A DNA stretch of 64,000 bases. Origin: Nitrospirales bacterium. GTDB taxonomy: Bacteria; Nitrospirota; Nitrospiria; Nitrospirales; UBA8639. The notes under the pieces are model-generated. The model was not told the origin of the DNA. It saw only the letters and a list, made by a program, of their open reading frames with translations, and did no database searches. The stretch's first letter is position 1. Every line of letters begins with the position of its first letter. The DNA is taken from contig JALDRK010000002.1 of NCBI GenBank assembly GCA_031315915.1, forward strand, positions 142,889 through 206,888. Direction: 5' to 3'. Shown one piece after another: positions 16,746 through 27,253 of the stretch. A program made the position numbers and the translations under genes.

Positions 16746-18818
16746 TTACGACTCGATCCCGCAAAGGTCCAACAAAAAGGCGTAAATAAAAGCCGTTTCC
16801 TTATAACGTTGAAAACGCCCGGACACGCCGCTGTGCCCGGCTTCCATGTTGGTCTTGAGAAGCAGACGATGGTCATCGATTTTCATGGCACGCAATTTTG
16901 CCACCCACTTGGTTGGCTCCCAGTATTGGACCTGGGAATCATGCAGGCCTGAGGTAACCAGGATATGCGGATAGGTAACCTTGTTGACATGGTCATAAGG
17001 AGAATAGGACAGCATATAGTCATAAAAAGGTTTTTGATTGGGATCACCCCATTCATCATATTCTCCAGTAGTAAGTGGAATATCCGGATCCAACATGGTG
17101 GTCACCACATCAACAAAGGGAACTTGCGCCACAACCCCTTGAAAACGATCAGGGCGCATGTTCATGACAGCCCCGATCAACAGCCCTCCGGCACTACCGC
17201 CCATCGCGAACAACCTATCAGGATTGGCGTATCCGGCTTCCACTAAATAGTCGGCGCAGGCCAGAAAATCAGTAAAGGTATTTTTTTTCTTGAGTAATTT
17301 TCCCTCCTCATACCAGACCCGCCCCAATTCTTCTCCACCGCGAATATGAGCAATGGCAAAGACAAAACCTCTATCTAACAGGCTTAAGCGAGGGGAACTA
17401 AAACTGGCGTCCATACTGGCTCCATAAGAACCATACCCATACAGCAACAGAGGATGAGTTCCATTCCGCTGGAATCCCTTGCGATACACCAGGGAAATGG
17501 GCACAGAAACGCCGTCTGCAGAAGTGGCATACTGTCGTTCAGTCTGATAATGGGAAATCTGAAAGTTACCCAAAACTTCTTCCTGTTTGAGAAGTATCTT
17601 TTCCCTCCTGCCCATATGGTAATCATAGATGGTCATCGGAGTGGTCATGGAGGTATACCCAAAACGAAAACAAGAAGACTGGGGTTCAAAATTGTCTCCC
17701 GTTGTGGCGAGATAGGCTGGCTCGCCAAAATCCAACTCATGCTCCTCTCCCGTCTCCCAGTGACGAATACGAAAATGAACTAACCCCTGCCGTCGTTCCT
17801 CCACCACCAAATAGTCTTTGAATAGTTCAAACCCTTCCAGCAGCACATTCGTGCGATGGGGGATTACTTCTTTCCAGGAGCCTTGATCAGGATGTGAAAG
17901 CGAAGCCTTCATTAATTTGAAATTTTTGGCCTGATCGTTGGTTCTGATATAAAAATCATCTCCTAAGTGATCCACATCATATTCATGTTCGCGCGCACGC
18001 GGTTGAAAAATTGTCCAATCTGCCGTCGGAGTATCAGCATCCAGAAAGTGATATTCACTCGTAATCGTCTGGTGAGAACCAACCAAAAGAAACCGTCGGG
18101 ATTTACTTTTGGTCACAAAAACCGAAAAGGTTTCGTCTCGCTCTTCATAAACCAAAACATCGGTGGAAGGGGAAGTTCCCAGAACGTGCCGATAAATTTG
18201 ATACGAACGTAAGGTGCCTTGATCCTGACGGGCATAGAACAGGGTACGATTATCATTGGCCCATGCCATATTTCCCGTCACAGATTCAATGACATCCGGC
18301 AAGAGAGTCCCGTGCTGTAAATCCTTGAATTGAATGTTATAAATTCGTCGACCTTGCGTATCGGTGGCAAAGGCCAGAATGTCCTGCCCGGAACTGACGG
18401 CCCAACTCCCTAACGAAAAATATTCGTGCCCTTTGGCCAACTCATTGGCATCCACCATCAGCTCTTCGTTTGCCTCGTGTTCCACGGATTTCCGACAGTA
18501 AAGCGGATATTCCTCTCCTTCCTGAAATCGGATAAAGTACCAGTAATCTCGGATTTGAAACGGAACGGAGAGATCCGCCTCTTTTATTCTTCCCTTAATT
18601 TCTTCAAATAACTTAGTTTGTAATCGGTCGGTATGGCCAAGAACCGCCTGTGCATATTCGTTTTCCGCATTTAGGTAATTCAAGACCTCGGGATTGTCTC
18701 GCTCCCTTAGCCAATAATACTCATCTACTCGGACATGTTGATGCGTTATCAAAGAGTGGGGGATGGCCCGCGCCTTCGGTGGCACAGGCACGTTAGAATA
18801 GGGGGGCAATATAGCCAT
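16746..18818 (-). CDS. ptrB: Oligopeptidase B (prolyl oligopeptidase family, S9)
   Basis: This is a cytoplasmic serine peptidase that cleaves short peptides after basic residues. Its 690 residues are a seven-blade beta-propeller (about 70-410) followed by an alpha/beta hydrolase domain. The nucleophile is in FAMGGSAGGLL, the acid in SGLHDSQVQYWEP and the His in NMEAGHSGVSGRF. The EYDEWGDP segment after LTTGEY is typical of oligopeptidase B and points to Arg/Lys specificity. The gene is alone and is preceded by arfB about 44 bp upstream. Confidence 0.95.
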   Translation of the reverse strand: MAILPPYSNVPVPPKARAIPHSLITHQHVRVDEYYWLRERDNPEVLNYLNAENEYAQAVLGHTDRLQTKLFEEIKGRIKEADLSVPFQIRDYWYFIRFQEGEEYPLYCRKSVEHEANEELMVDANELAKGHEYFSLGSWAVSSGQDILAFATDTQGRRIYNIQFKDLQHGTLLPDVIESVTGNMAWANDNRTLFYARQDQGTLRSYQIYRHVLGTSPSTDVLVYEERDETFSVFVTKSKSRRFLLVGSHQTITSEYHFLDADTPTADWTIFQPRAREHEYDVDHLGDDFYIRTNDQAKNFKLMKASLSHPDQGSWKEVIPHRTNVLLEGFELFKDYLVVEERRQGLVHFRIRHWETGEEHELDFGEPAYLATTGDNFEPQSSCFRFGYTSMTTPMTIYDYHMGRREKILLKQEEVLGNFQISHYQTERQYATSADGVSVPISLVYRKGFQRNGTHPLLLYGYGSYGASMDASFSSPRLSLLDRGFVFAIAHIRGGEELGRVWYEEGKLLKKKNTFTDFLACADYLVEAGYANPDRLFAMGGSAGGLLIGAVMNMRPDRFQGVVAQVPFVDVVTTMLDPDIPLTTGEYDEWGDPNQKPFYDYMLSYSPYDHVNKVTYPHILVTSGLHDSQVQYWEPTKWVAKLRAMKIDDHRLLLKTNMEAGHSGVSGRFQRYKETAFIYAFLLDLCGIES

Positions 18819-18862
18819 ATAGGTACATGCAAGTGAGAAAACTATGTTTTCCTTTCACAAAT

Positions 18863-19291
18863 TCACTCATCAACCGGCCGGACAGATTTTCTGACACCTT
18901 TGATTTGAGAGCGCTGTTTTTTTTCAATCAAACGTCTTTCCCGCGTTTGCTTCGGAATCCGAGTGGGAACTCTAGCTTTGGTCGGCCGAAAGCTCTCTTG
19001 CAGCAGACTCACAAATTTCTCGATCACCTCTTGCCTATTGGCAGATTGCGAACGATGACGTTGGGCTTGCAACCGAAGGATACCCTGTTGATTAATCCGA
19101 GGCTTTAAATATTTGACTAAGCGTTGTTTTTGCCAGTCGTTCAAGGTCGCCGATTCTTGGAGATTAAATTCTAACACCATCCCCGTGCTGACTTTATTGA
19201 CATGCTGACCACCCGGACCACGGCTTCGAACGGCAGTCAACTGTAACTCTGAATCAGGAATCTCCAAAAACTGAGAAATTACGACTCCCAT
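18863..19291 (-). CDS. arfB: Alternative ribosome-rescue factor ArfB (peptidyl-tRNA hydrolase)
   Basis: ArfB releases nascent chains from ribosomes stalled on mRNAs lacking a stop codon. The start at 19291 is preferred. It is preceded by AGGAG and gives 142 residues beginning MGVVISQFLEIPDSEL, matching the usual length of about 140. The catalytic GGQ is at 27-29 within RGPGGQHVNKVST. The C-terminal 30 residues are strongly basic (RERRLIEKKQRSQIKG), the tail that enters the mRNA channel. It is short compared with RF1/RF2 and lacks their codon-recognition domains. Confidence 0.93.
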   Translation of the reverse strand: MGVVISQFLEIPDSELQLTAVRSRGPGGQHVNKVSTGMVLEFNLQESATLNDWQKQRLVKYLKPRINQQGILRLQAQRHRSQSANRQEVIEKFVSLLQESFRPTKARVPTRIPKQTRERRLIEKKQRSQIKGVRKSVRPVDE

Positions 19292-19404
19292 CCGTGCTCC
19301 TGGGGAAATATTCAGGATCAAGATCTGTTCATGTGAGACAGACCTGTCACCGAATCTTCTAGCCAAAATACCCGAATTCGGTCTGGGCGTAAACCTGAAC
19401 CTGA

Positions 19405-19440
19405 TAAAAAAAGAGCCGGAGCGACACTCACTCCGGCTCT
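19405..19440 (-). terminator. Intrinsic terminator of the group 2 sigma factor gene
   Basis: An AGAGCCGGAG...CTCCGGCTCT stem with a short loop is followed, leftward, by a run of seven T residues. It lies about 30 bases after the sigma gene's stop codon. Confidence 0.88.
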
Positions 19441-19467
19441 CCGTGCATACTCTGAATCAGTAAGGGG

Positions 19468-20751
19468 TTACTTGATATCGGCCAGCATCGCCTTCACATG
19501 AGATTCTTTCAATTTTTTTAATGCGACCACCTCTATTTGTCGAATCCGTTCCCTCGTCACATTCATGGATCGCCCAACCTGTTCCAGTGTCCAAGCTTCG
19601 TCCACCCCAATACCAAACCTCAGTCGGACGACTTCTTTTTCTCGCGGAGTGAGAACTTGGAGGATTTGGTCCAACCACTGGGCATTGGACTTTCGCATGA
19701 CTTCCTCATCGGGCGACTGCCCGTCCATATCGGGAATCAATTCCCCCAATTCTGTTTCTCCATCGGCTGAGGGAGCATCCAGGGAAATAGGGTCCTGGAA
19801 AGACTCAATCGTTTCTTGAACCCGCTCAGCCGTCAGATCCAACTCACGCCCAATTTCTTCAAGGGATGGCTCACGATCGAATTGCTGTGTGAGCCGTTGT
19901 GCGGTCTTGGCGATTTTTGTGGATGCTTCATTGGTATGAACCGGCACCCTGATGGTCCGACTTTGGTCGGCAACAGCCCTCGTAATGCCTTGCCGAATCC
20001 ACCAGGTGGCATAGGTGCTGAATTTAAAGCCTCGGGTATATTCAAACCGTTCTGCGGCTTTCATTAACCCAATATTACCTTCTTGAACCAGATCCAAAAA
20101 TCCCAAACCTCGCCCTAAGTACCGTTTGGCCACATCCACTACAAGCCGTAAGTTTCGTTGAACCAACTCGTCCTTGGGTTGTTCAATATCCACTCTGGCA
20201 CGTTGAATGACCTGACGCACGGCCTCTAATTCAATGTCATTCTTTTTCCCGACCTTACCTCGGGCTGCGTTCAACGATTTCAATAAGGCAACTTGCTCAA
20301 GAATCTCATCAATCACAGGAACGGAATAGCCGTTTAATTCCAAGTGCCGGGCGAGGTGAATCTGAATGGCCTCTGACTCTGAAGTCGCAGGTAGACGATT
20401 CAACACGACCAGAGCCCGACTCACGGCTTCCCGAAGCGTAGAAGTTCCCTGGTATAACCGCTTGGCCAGGGACAATTCTTCATCTCTCGCCAGAAGAGGC
20501 CTCGTCCGGAACCCGCGAAAATAGATCGACTCCAAATTGGCCGACCCTGCTTCCCCGGAAGACGCCTTTTTTCCTTCCACATCTTGTTCTTCTTCCCAAG
20601 AATCACGCGGACGTTTGGATGCACGTTTATAGGATCGCTTGGGGGTTAGAAAAGGAGCAAAGTTTTTTCTGCCTTCCAAAAAACTCGGTGTCGCTTGAAG
20701 TGTCGTCATTGCAATTCCCCCTTCGTCATACCGGGTTAATTCTTTTGTCAT
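19468..20751 (-). CDS. Group 2 sigma-70 factor (RpoD/RpoS-like)
   Basis: This is an alternative sigma factor of the primary-like class. The 427 residues have a short N-terminal region lacking region 1.1. Region 1.2/2.1 follows from about 75 (FRTRPLLARDEELSLAKR). Region 2 has NLRLVVDVAKRYLGRGLGFLDLVQEGN and the melting segment [16 protein letters not shown]. Region 3 has DREPSLEEIGREL, and region 4 the helix-turn-helix [20 protein letters not shown]. The -10 and -35 contact residues are conserved, so it should recognise near-consensus promoters, probably in stationary phase or stress. It sits next to a two-component system and rpoD, all transcribed leftward. Confidence 0.93.
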   Translation of the reverse strand: MTKELTRYDEGGIAMTTLQATPSFLEGRKNFAPFLTPKRSYKRASKRPRDSWEEEQDVEGKKASSGEAGSANLESIYFRGFRTRPLLARDEELSLAKRLYQGTSTLREAVSRALVVLNRLPATSESEAIQIHLARHLELNGYSVPVIDEILEQVALLKSLNAARGKVGKKNDIELEAVRQVIQRARVDIEQPKDELVQRNLRLVVDVAKRYLGRGLGFLDLVQEGNIGLMKAAERFEYTRGFKFSTYATWWIRQGITRAVADQSRTIRVPVHTNEASTKIAKTAQRLTQQFDREPSLEEIGRELDLTAERVQETIESFQDPISLDAPSADGETELGELIPDMDGQSPDEEVMRKSNAQWLDQILQVLTPREKEVVRLRFGIGVDEAWTLEQVGRSMNVTRERIRQIEVVALKKLKESHVKAMLADIK

Positions 20752-20885
20752 CTTTATCTTTCCTATTTCTTGCTTGACCGAAGATGACGAACCACCGAAA
20801 ACCTCTTATTGTCAGGTATAGATTTACCAGACCGACATGAAAGGGGAATTAACGGAATATTAAAATTTTTTAATGGAATTTAACC

Positions 20886-22316
20886 CTAGACCTGGGGGAG
20901 ATCAGGGCGAGAGGCATGAGACAAGGGAAGGAAAACAGTGAATACGGATCCCTGCTTTGGCTGACTGTGCACACTAAGAGTACCTTTATGAACCTCCACA
21001 ATCCATTTACAGATAGACAGTCCTAACCCTGACCCCTTTGAAGCATGGGCACGAGCTTCGTCTGTTCGATAAAAACGATCAAAGATCCGTGTCTGTTCGT
21101 CAGGTGAAATACCAATCCCCATATCTTGAACGGTTAATTTCACACGTTGGTCAACGACCTGAAGTGATAAGGTCACGGTTTGACCGTCACAGGAGTATTT
21201 CACCGCATTATCAACCAGATTCAACAGCAATTCACGTAAGCGAAGATCATCCCCCAACACCACGACAGGCTCCAGAGCATTCAGGACCGTGGTAACATGA
21301 CGATCCTGGCCCAAGACCGTGGCCTGCTGCTGAACCTCTCGCACCAGATCGTCCAATTGGACAGGCAGCATCTTGAGTTTGATCTCACCCAGATCAGCTC
21401 TCGAAAGAAAGAGTAATTCGTCCACGATTCGGCTCATCCGGTCAATTTCCTCGAGATTGCTCTCAAGCACCATTCGATAATCATCGGCTTGCCGAGGACG
21501 CCTGAGTGCCAGTTCCGTTTCTCCCTTGGTAATGGTCAACGGCGTTCGCAATTCATGCGAGGCATCGGCACTAAACTGGCGAATCTGCCTGAAAGACACC
21601 TCCAGCCGACCGATCATGTCATTGAACGTGGACGCAAGCTGTCCGATTTCATCATTCGAGTGAGGAGTTTGAATGCGCTGGGTAAGATCGCCCGCCGCAA
21701 TCCGTTGGGCGGTTTGGGTTAAGACATGAACCGGACGGAGAGCCCGACCCGCTAAAAACCAGCCCCCCGCCAGCGAAACAAGCAGGGCCACAGGAGAGGC
21801 GATATACAACCCAATGAGTAAGCGATGCAACATACGTTCGGTCGACTGCAAGGACGTGCCCACTCTCAGAATATTCACCAGCTGGTCTCCTTGCCGAACT
21901 GGAAAAGACAACAGCCGGATGGGCACACCTTTTTCAAATTGGACGGATTCGAAGGTTACCCCTCCTTCCAACGCGGCCCGGAATGCCGTTTGGCTAAGGG
22001 GGATTTCTCGACTTTGAATATTCGCAGATTGAATAGTGACTTGGCCGGCCGGCCCAAAAATTTGAAAAAACTTATCCAACAATGCAATTTCCGGAAAATC
22101 CTGTGAAAGATCTTCAAAGATTAAAAATGGACCAAACCGGTGTTCCCCCAGTGTCCGGATCGCCACAGCTGCAGCCTCTTCCAATGACGCATCTACTTGC
22201 TCACGGAGGGCTCGAGACATGACCAAATAGAGGGACACGGCAAACAAAGATAAAATCAAAGCCAAAGCCAAGCCATACCACAAGGTTAACCGGACACGGA
22301 TCGAAGCATTCTTCAT
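20886..22316 (-). CDS. Sensor histidine kinase, CusS-like heavy-metal type
   Basis: This is the membrane sensor of a two-component system. TM1 is at about 10-33, a periplasmic domain at 34-163 and TM2 at 164-190. A HAMP linker follows (RALRPVHVLTQTAQRIAAGD), then the phosphorylated His254 in SADASHELRTPLT. The ATPase domain has the N box (LLNLVDNAVKYS), the G1 box (VQDMGIGIS) and G2 (GSGLGLSICKWI). This layout is that of CusS/IrlS-type kinases, but no metal ligand is obvious. Its start overlaps the response-regulator gene by four bases, so the two are translationally coupled. Confidence 0.94.
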   Translation of the reverse strand: MKNASIRVRLTLWYGLALALILSLFAVSLYLVMSRALREQVDASLEEAAAVAIRTLGEHRFGPFLIFEDLSQDFPEIALLDKFFQIFGPAGQVTIQSANIQSREIPLSQTAFRAALEGGVTFESVQFEKGVPIRLLSFPVRQGDQLVNILRVGTSLQSTERMLHRLLIGLYIASPVALLVSLAGGWFLAGRALRPVHVLTQTAQRIAAGDLTQRIQTPHSNDEIGQLASTFNDMIGRLEVSFRQIRQFSADASHELRTPLTITKGETELALRRPRQADDYRMVLESNLEEIDRMSRIVDELLFLSRADLGEIKLKMLPVQLDDLVREVQQQATVLGQDRHVTTVLNALEPVVVLGDDLRLRELLLNLVDNAVKYSCDGQTVTLSLQVVDQRVKLTVQDMGIGISPDEQTRIFDRFYRTDEARAHASKGSGLGLSICKWIVEVHKGTLSVHSQPKQGSVFTVFLPLSHASRPDLPQV

Positions 22317-22987
22317 GCGTCGGTCCTCATCATATATCCGCTCCCTCGAACAGTTTGAATAAGACTCCGATCCCGGCCCTTATCAATTTTGTTGCGCAAA
22401 TAACTGATATAGACATCAATCACGTTCGTAAAGGTATCAAAATCCAAATCCCACACGTGTTCGGTAATCATCGAACGGGTCAAAACGCGCCCGGCATTGC
22501 GCATTAAATATTCCAACAGCGCATACTCTTTCGTGGTCATGTCCAGACGCTGCCCATTTCTGGTCACTTCGCGGGTTACGGGATTCAATATCAGGTCTTC
22601 AACCTGCAACACTCCGGTTGGCGCCCCCCCCGCCCGTCGCAATAAGGCACGCGCTCTGGCCAGCAGTTCCTCAATGGCAAATGGTTTCGTGAGATAGTCA
22701 TCGGCACCCGCATCCAACCCTTTCACCCGCTGGTCGACTTCCGAACGAGCCGTCAAAATTAAGACCGGGGTTTTCACATCGGCAGCCCGAGCCCGCTTCA
22801 AGACCTCGACTCCCGGAAGCCCCGGCAGCATCAAATCCAGAATAATCAAATCGTAATTCACCGTCTGGGCCCAATCTAAGCCCCCCAGTCCATCTCCGCA
22901 CACATCCACAGCGTAGCTTTCTTCCTCCAACGCCCGTCGAATAAAGGAAGCCACCTTGGGCTCGTCTTCAACAACTAAAATTCTCAT
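22313..22987 (-). CDS. OmpR/PhoB-family response regulator
   Basis: The 224-residue partner of the downstream kinase has a receiver domain with acidic pocket VVEDEP, phospho-acceptor Asp51 in IILDLMLPG, Thr79 and Lys101 in LTKPF. The C-terminal winged helix contains TKEYALLEYLMRNAGRVLTR and a TNVIDVYISYLRNKID recognition segment. It resembles CusR/CopR. The gene order regulator-kinase with an ATGA overlap is typical. Target genes are not evident nearby. Confidence 0.95.
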   Translation of the reverse strand: MRILVVEDEPKVASFIRRALEEESYAVDVCGDGLGGLDWAQTVNYDLIILDLMLPGLPGVEVLKRARAADVKTPVLILTARSEVDQRVKGLDAGADDYLTKPFAIEELLARARALLRRAGGAPTGVLQVEDLILNPVTREVTRNGQRLDMTTKEYALLEYLMRNAGRVLTRSMITEHVWDLDFDTFTNVIDVYISYLRNKIDKGRDRSLIQTVRGSGYMMRTDA

Positions 22988-23096
22988 CGTAAAAAATCAT
23001 ATCATGAAAAAACGGCAAGCGAGAAATAGAGGAGCCCATTTGCAGAATCGTCTTTTTTCATGGGGGTTATAGTTGACTCTTTTAGGCCCAGAACAA

Positions 23097-23128
23097 AGAA
23101 GCCCCGCCATATACATGGCGGGGCTTCT
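23097..23128 (-). terminator. Intrinsic terminator of rpoD
   Basis: A 14-bp stem AGAAGCCCCGCCAT / ATGGCGGGGCTTCT with a 4-base loop lies 33 bases after the rpoD stop. Leftward, it ends in TTCTTTGTT, a moderate U tract. Confidence 0.85.
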
Positions 23129-23160
23129 TCTCACAGATCAACTTCAAACAAAGACCGTGA

Positions 23161-25005
23161 CTACAAATGATCCACCAAACTGCGTAACTTATGACTACAA
23201 CTGGGATGGCGCAACTTCTTCAGGGCTTTCGCTTCAATTTGTCGAATCCGTTCACGAGTCACATCAAAATCTTGTCCGATTTCCTCCAGAGTATGGTCTG
23301 TGCTATCTCCGATACCAAACCGTTTCCGGATCACGGTTTCCTCACGAGGAGTCAAGACGCCTAAGGCATTGGCAATTTGCCGTTGCAGATCATAGCGGTT
23401 GGCGGCATCCATGGGAGAAACGGCATTTTTATCTTCAATCAAGTCCCCCAACTGACTATCCTCTTTTTCTCCAATTGGGGTCTCCAACGAGATTGTCCCT
23501 TTGGATATATCCAACATCATTCTGACTTTTTCCGGAGTCAGGGCCATCCGTTCGGCGATTTCCTCGGGAGTCGGTTCCCGCCCTAATTGTTGTACTAACT
23601 GTCTGGCCGTCCGAGCTAGCTTGGTATTGGCCTCAATCATATGCACCGGAATACGAATCGTCCGAGCCTGATCGGCGATCGCGCGGGTGACGCCTTGTCG
23701 GATCCACCAGGTCGCATAGGTACTGAATTTGTATCCCCGCTGATATTCAAATTTATCCACCGCCCGCATGAGGCCGATATTCCCCTCCTGAATCAAATCA
23801 ATAAATTGCAGCCCTCGATTGGTATATTTTCTGGCAATACTCACGACCAGCCGCAAATTGGCTTCAATCAATTGGGCCTTCCCGCGCTTGACCTTTTCTT
23901 CGGCAGTTTCCAATATCGACACACTGGCCTTGAATTCTTCCAGGGGCATATTCAAGACTTCGTCCTCAATTCGTTGAAGAGCCTCTTTCGCCGCCTTGAT
24001 CTCGCCCTTGAACGTTTCAATTTGCTCTGGCGAAAGCTGGGCGCTCTTTTTTGATGAAGACCCCTTCGAGCCAGACCGGGCTTTTTTCCCGATGATCTGC
24101 ATGCCCTCCTCTCCGGCAAATCCTAATTTTTCCATACGCACAGTCACGGTCCGTTCGGCTCCGCGAATCTCATAGCCGAGATCCTTAATTTGCTTCAGCA
24201 TGAAATCTTTGACCCGCTGATGCAAATTCAACGCTTCAATTTGATCTACATATTGTTCAATCATGCCCATCCGTCGCTTTTCCATTTGATCTTTTTTAAC
24301 TTTGGAAACACGACCTTGACGACTTTGTGAATAGAGAGTCAAAAGATTTCGTCCGAGTTTTCGGACTGCCGTCAACCCTTCCAACGTCCGCATGCGCAAC
24401 TCTTCGTCCTCCTGCTCTCCCGCCTGCACCTCTTCCTCTTCCTCCTCTTCATCCAGCGTGTCCTGCAGCAAGACAAGATCACGCACGCGAATTTCTTCCT
24501 GTTTCAACTGGTCATGCAACGTTTCGATATATTGAATATTGACTGGCATCCCATAAACCGAACAGGCCAATTCTCTCTTGCCTTCTTCGATATGCTTGGC
24601 AAGCCCGATTTCTCCCTCACGAGTCAACAAGGGAACGCGACCCATTTCTTTCAGATAGAGTCGAACGGGATCATCAATGCGGGTTGGCTCACCCGGAGTT
24701 AAATCAATATCAAGAGACGCCTCGCTCTCATCCTCGGAATCTTCGGCTTCCTCAGAAGTTCCCATATTTCCTTTTTTGATTGAGGTAACTTGAACCGCGG
24801 TGCGTTTGACCGGATCAATAATCTGCAAATTGGCCTCGCTCAAGGCATTCATCACAGCATGTAATTGCTCAGAACGGATCTGATCAACGGGAAGAACCTG
24901 GCCTAAATCCTTGAGGGTGATATGCCCCTTCGATTGACCGACAATAATTAACCGTTGAATGACCTCCGACAAAGTAACAGTTTTCCCCATTCGTAACTCC
25001 TTCAA
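23161..25005 (-). CDS. rpoD: Primary sigma factor RpoD (sigma-70)
   Basis: This is the housekeeping sigma factor that directs RNA polymerase to most promoters. Its 614 residues show the full group 1 layout. Region 1.1 is at the N-terminus ([18 protein letters not shown]). The [26 protein letters not shown] stretch is region 1.2, cited here in two parts: [16 protein letters not shown] and [11 protein letters not shown] long acidic and basic non-conserved region follows (about 200-340). Region 2 has [18 protein letters not shown] and [16 protein letters not shown]. Region 3 includes [13 protein letters not shown] and region 4 [21 protein letters not shown]. An acidic run of Glu around residue 185 is notable. 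Upstream is a long AT-rich gap that likely holds its promoter. Confidence 0.96.
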   Translation of the reverse strand: MKELRMGKTVTLSEVIQRLIIVGQSKGHITLKDLGQVLPVDQIRSEQLHAVMNALSEANLQIIDPVKRTAVQVTSIKKGNMGTSEEAEDSEDESEASLDIDLTPGEPTRIDDPVRLYLKEMGRVPLLTREGEIGLAKHIEEGKRELACSVYGMPVNIQYIETLHDQLKQEEIRVRDLVLLQDTLDEEEEEEEVQAGEQEDEELRMRTLEGLTAVRKLGRNLLTLYSQSRQGRVSKVKKDQMEKRRMGMIEQYVDQIEALNLHQRVKDFMLKQIKDLGYEIRGAERTVTVRMEKLGFAGEEGMQIIGKKARSGSKGSSSKKSAQLSPEQIETFKGEIKAAKEALQRIEDEVLNMPLEEFKASVSILETAEEKVKRGKAQLIEANLRLVVSIARKYTNRGLQFIDLIQEGNIGLMRAVDKFEYQRGYKFSTYATWWIRQGVTRAIADQARTIRIPVHMIEANTKLARTARQLVQQLGREPTPEEIAERMALTPEKVRMMLDISKGTISLETPIGEKEDSQLGDLIEDKNAVSPMDAANRYDLQRQIANALGVLTPREETVIRKRFGIGDSTDHTLEEIGQDFDVTRERIRQIEAKALKKLRHPSCSHKLRSLVDHL

Positions 25006-25573
25006 TCAATAAAAAACGCGTACATCATACCGATGTGCGAGCAGATCTCCTCCTCGGAATATTTGTTTGTCATATACGCTCCCACTCCTCTATCGAAGAA
25101 CCAGGACGAGGACAATAACCCCCTCAAAACAAACACAATGGAAAAAGAACAAACCTCAAGTTTTCTTCTGGTCTTCACAAAAGTACGGCATTCACCAAAA
25201 AGACGAAACCAGAAAAAAGAACTATTCAAATGCTTATGGGAATTGAGAAAATGAAAAAAGTTAAACTTAATTTTACTAAATTGCTTGACAAAAAGTAAAT
25301 ATTGCAATTTCGAGTAAAATTCATCCATTTCGAAATCTATAACCTATTGTTTTCAAAAGACTTTAATCCGTCACAGGGCAATTTCCCTCTTCATGATTTT
25401 ACCAGGGAGCATAAAAAATCTTCCACATCCCGTTTCCTTCAGACCACTTCAAACTTCTCAAATCATCAAGAATCACGAACAAAATCCGAAAAGACTGATA
25501 GAAAAAACGCAAAAACCATAAAAGATCTTCAACTGAGTTGGATTTTTCTTATCGGGGTACACAGTACAAGGCT
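25006..25573. other. AT-rich intergenic region between rpoD and the GGDEF-EAL gene
   Basis: No gene is visible in this 568-bp divergent spacer. It is clearly AT-richer than its flanks. A TTGACA at 25285-25290 could be a -35 box for the rightward gene, with TAAAAT at 25315-25320, but the 24-base spacing is too long for a normal sigma-70 promoter. Promoters for both flanking genes are expected here. Confidence 0.5.
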
Positions 25574-27253
25574 ATGCTGAAAATTCTTCTCGTCGAAGAC
25601 AACCTAGAAGATGCCTCCTTTATCCAAAGTCTTTTAAAGGAAGGCCTACATAATCAACTTACTCTCCATCAAGCTTCTACCGCCCAACATGGGCTAGCAT
25701 TGGCTAAACAATATCCTCTTCAGGCCATCTTAATTGATGTCAATTTACACCAGGAACTCGGATTAGACTCTATTACGCAATTTATTGAATTTTGCCCCGG
25801 CACCCCGATACTCATTCTAAGTGAAGTGGAAAACGAGGAATTAGCTCTGGAAGCGGTTAAAAAAGGGGCACAGGATTATTTGATTAAAGGCCAAATAACC
25901 AGCGGAGGTCTGTGTCGAGCGATTCGGTATGCCATGGAACGACAACGGGCCACCCAACGAATTACACATTTGGCCCATTATGACCATTTAACAGGGCTTG
26001 CGAATCGGGGACTTTTTTACGAGCGGCTCAATTCAGCCGTGGCCCGTTGCAACCGGAATGATACGGCCATGGCACTGATATTCTTGGATTTAGACCATTT
26101 TAAAGCGATCAACGACACGCTGGGGCATGAATATGGGGATATCCTCCTTAAAACCGTCGCTCACCGGCTCAAGCAATGTATTCGAGAAATTGATACCGGC
26201 GTACGCCTTGGAGGAGACGAGTTCGCAGTTTTATTAGAACAAATATTATCGGTGGAAGATGTAGCGATGGTCGCCAACCGCATCCTTCAATTATTGGCCA
26301 AACCCGTATTGGTGCAACAGCATCAACTCCACGTGACGGGAAGCTTAGGAATTACCATTTATCCTTGGGATAGTGCTAACCCCAAGGAATTATTAGCCCA
26401 TGCGGATGCGGCGATGTATCGGGCCAAAGCCCAAGGAGGGCATAACTATCAATTCTATACGGCAGGCATGAAAACGGCCGGCTTGGACCGTACCACCTTG
26501 GAGGTGGAATTGCGCCGAGCCCTCAACAAACAAGAGTTCCTCCTTCACTACCAGCCACAATACGATCTCCGCACCAAACGAGTGGTAGGCATGGAAGCCC
26601 TTTTGCGCTGGCATCATCCGTACCAGGGGCTTATCAATCCGAAGCAATTCATCCCGCAAGCTGAAGAAAACGGTATGATCCTACCTATTGGGGAATGGGC
26701 CTTAAGAGCCGCCAGTAAACAAGCCAAATATTGGGAAAAGCAAGGCTTCCCCACCACACAGGTTGCGGTCAATCTTTCCGCCCGACAAATTCACCACGGC
26801 AATCTCCCCGCTCTCATTCAGGATATTTTAATTCAATCTCATCTAGACCCGGAAAATCTCAAGCTGGAACTTACCGAAACCTTTCTGATTCACGAAACGG
26901 ATGAGACTCTCCAAACACTTCGAGAGCTCAAAGCCATGGGCATCCATCTCTACATTGACGACTTCGGCGCCGGCTACGCTTCGCTCCGTTACCTGAAATC
27001 TTTTCCAATCGATGGCATTAAATTGGATCAGAGCCTCATTCAAAATTTGCCACACAGCACAAGCGATGCAGCCATCGTGGATGCTGTGATCTCGCTGGGG
27101 AAAAAATTAGGATTACAAGTCATTGCCGAAGGGGTGGAAACCGGCGAACAAATGGCCTTTCTGGAGGCCCATGCTTGTGACGTCATTCAAGGTTATTGGA
27201 TTTCCCCACCCTTGCCTGCGCTCGAAAGCGCTCAACACATGGTCCACACCTAA
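25574..27253 (+). CDS. REC-GGDEF-EAL response regulator (c-di-GMP turnover)
   Basis: The 559-residue protein starts at the ATG at 25574 (MLKILLVEDNLED). The receiver has acceptor Asp55 in ILIDVNLH. The cyclase domain has the active site RLGGDEF with an intact RxxD inhibitory site (REID) nine residues earlier. The phosphodiesterase domain has MEALLRWHHP, LELTET, YIDDFGAGYASL, KLDQSLI and VIAEGVET, all catalytic signatures. Both enzymes therefore look competent, with phosphorylation probably setting net activity. No dedicated kinase adjoins, but the hybrid kinase 1.1 kb downstream is a candidate. It would control surface attachment or motility. Confidence 0.95.
   Translation: MLKILLVEDNLEDASFIQSLLKEGLHNQLTLHQASTAQHGLALAKQYPLQAILIDVNLHQELGLDSITQFIEFCPGTPILILSEVENEELALEAVKKGAQDYLIKGQITSGGLCRAIRYAMERQRATQRITHLAHYDHLTGLANRGLFYERLNSAVARCNRNDTAMALIFLDLDHFKAINDTLGHEYGDILLKTVAHRLKQCIREIDTGVRLGGDEFAVLLEQILSVEDVAMVANRILQLLAKPVLVQQHQLHVTGSLGITIYPWDSANPKELLAHADAAMYRAKAQGGHNYQFYTAGMKTAGLDRTTLEVELRRALNKQEFLLHYQPQYDLRTKRVVGMEALLRWHHPYQGLINPKQFIPQAEENGMILPIGEWALRAASKQAKYWEKQGFPTTQVAVNLSARQIHHGNLPALIQDILIQSHLDPENLKLELTETFLIHETDETLQTLRELKAMGIHLYIDDFGAGYASLRYLKSFPIDGIKLDQSLIQNLPHSTSDAAIVDAVISLGKKLGLQVIAEGVETGEQMAFLEAHACDVIQGYWISPPLPALESAQHMVHT

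Noticed and set aside
25285..25320. A sigma-70 promoter for the GGDEF-EAL gene
   Set aside because: A good -35 hexamer is present, but the nearest -10-like hexamer is 24 bases away, outside the normal range.
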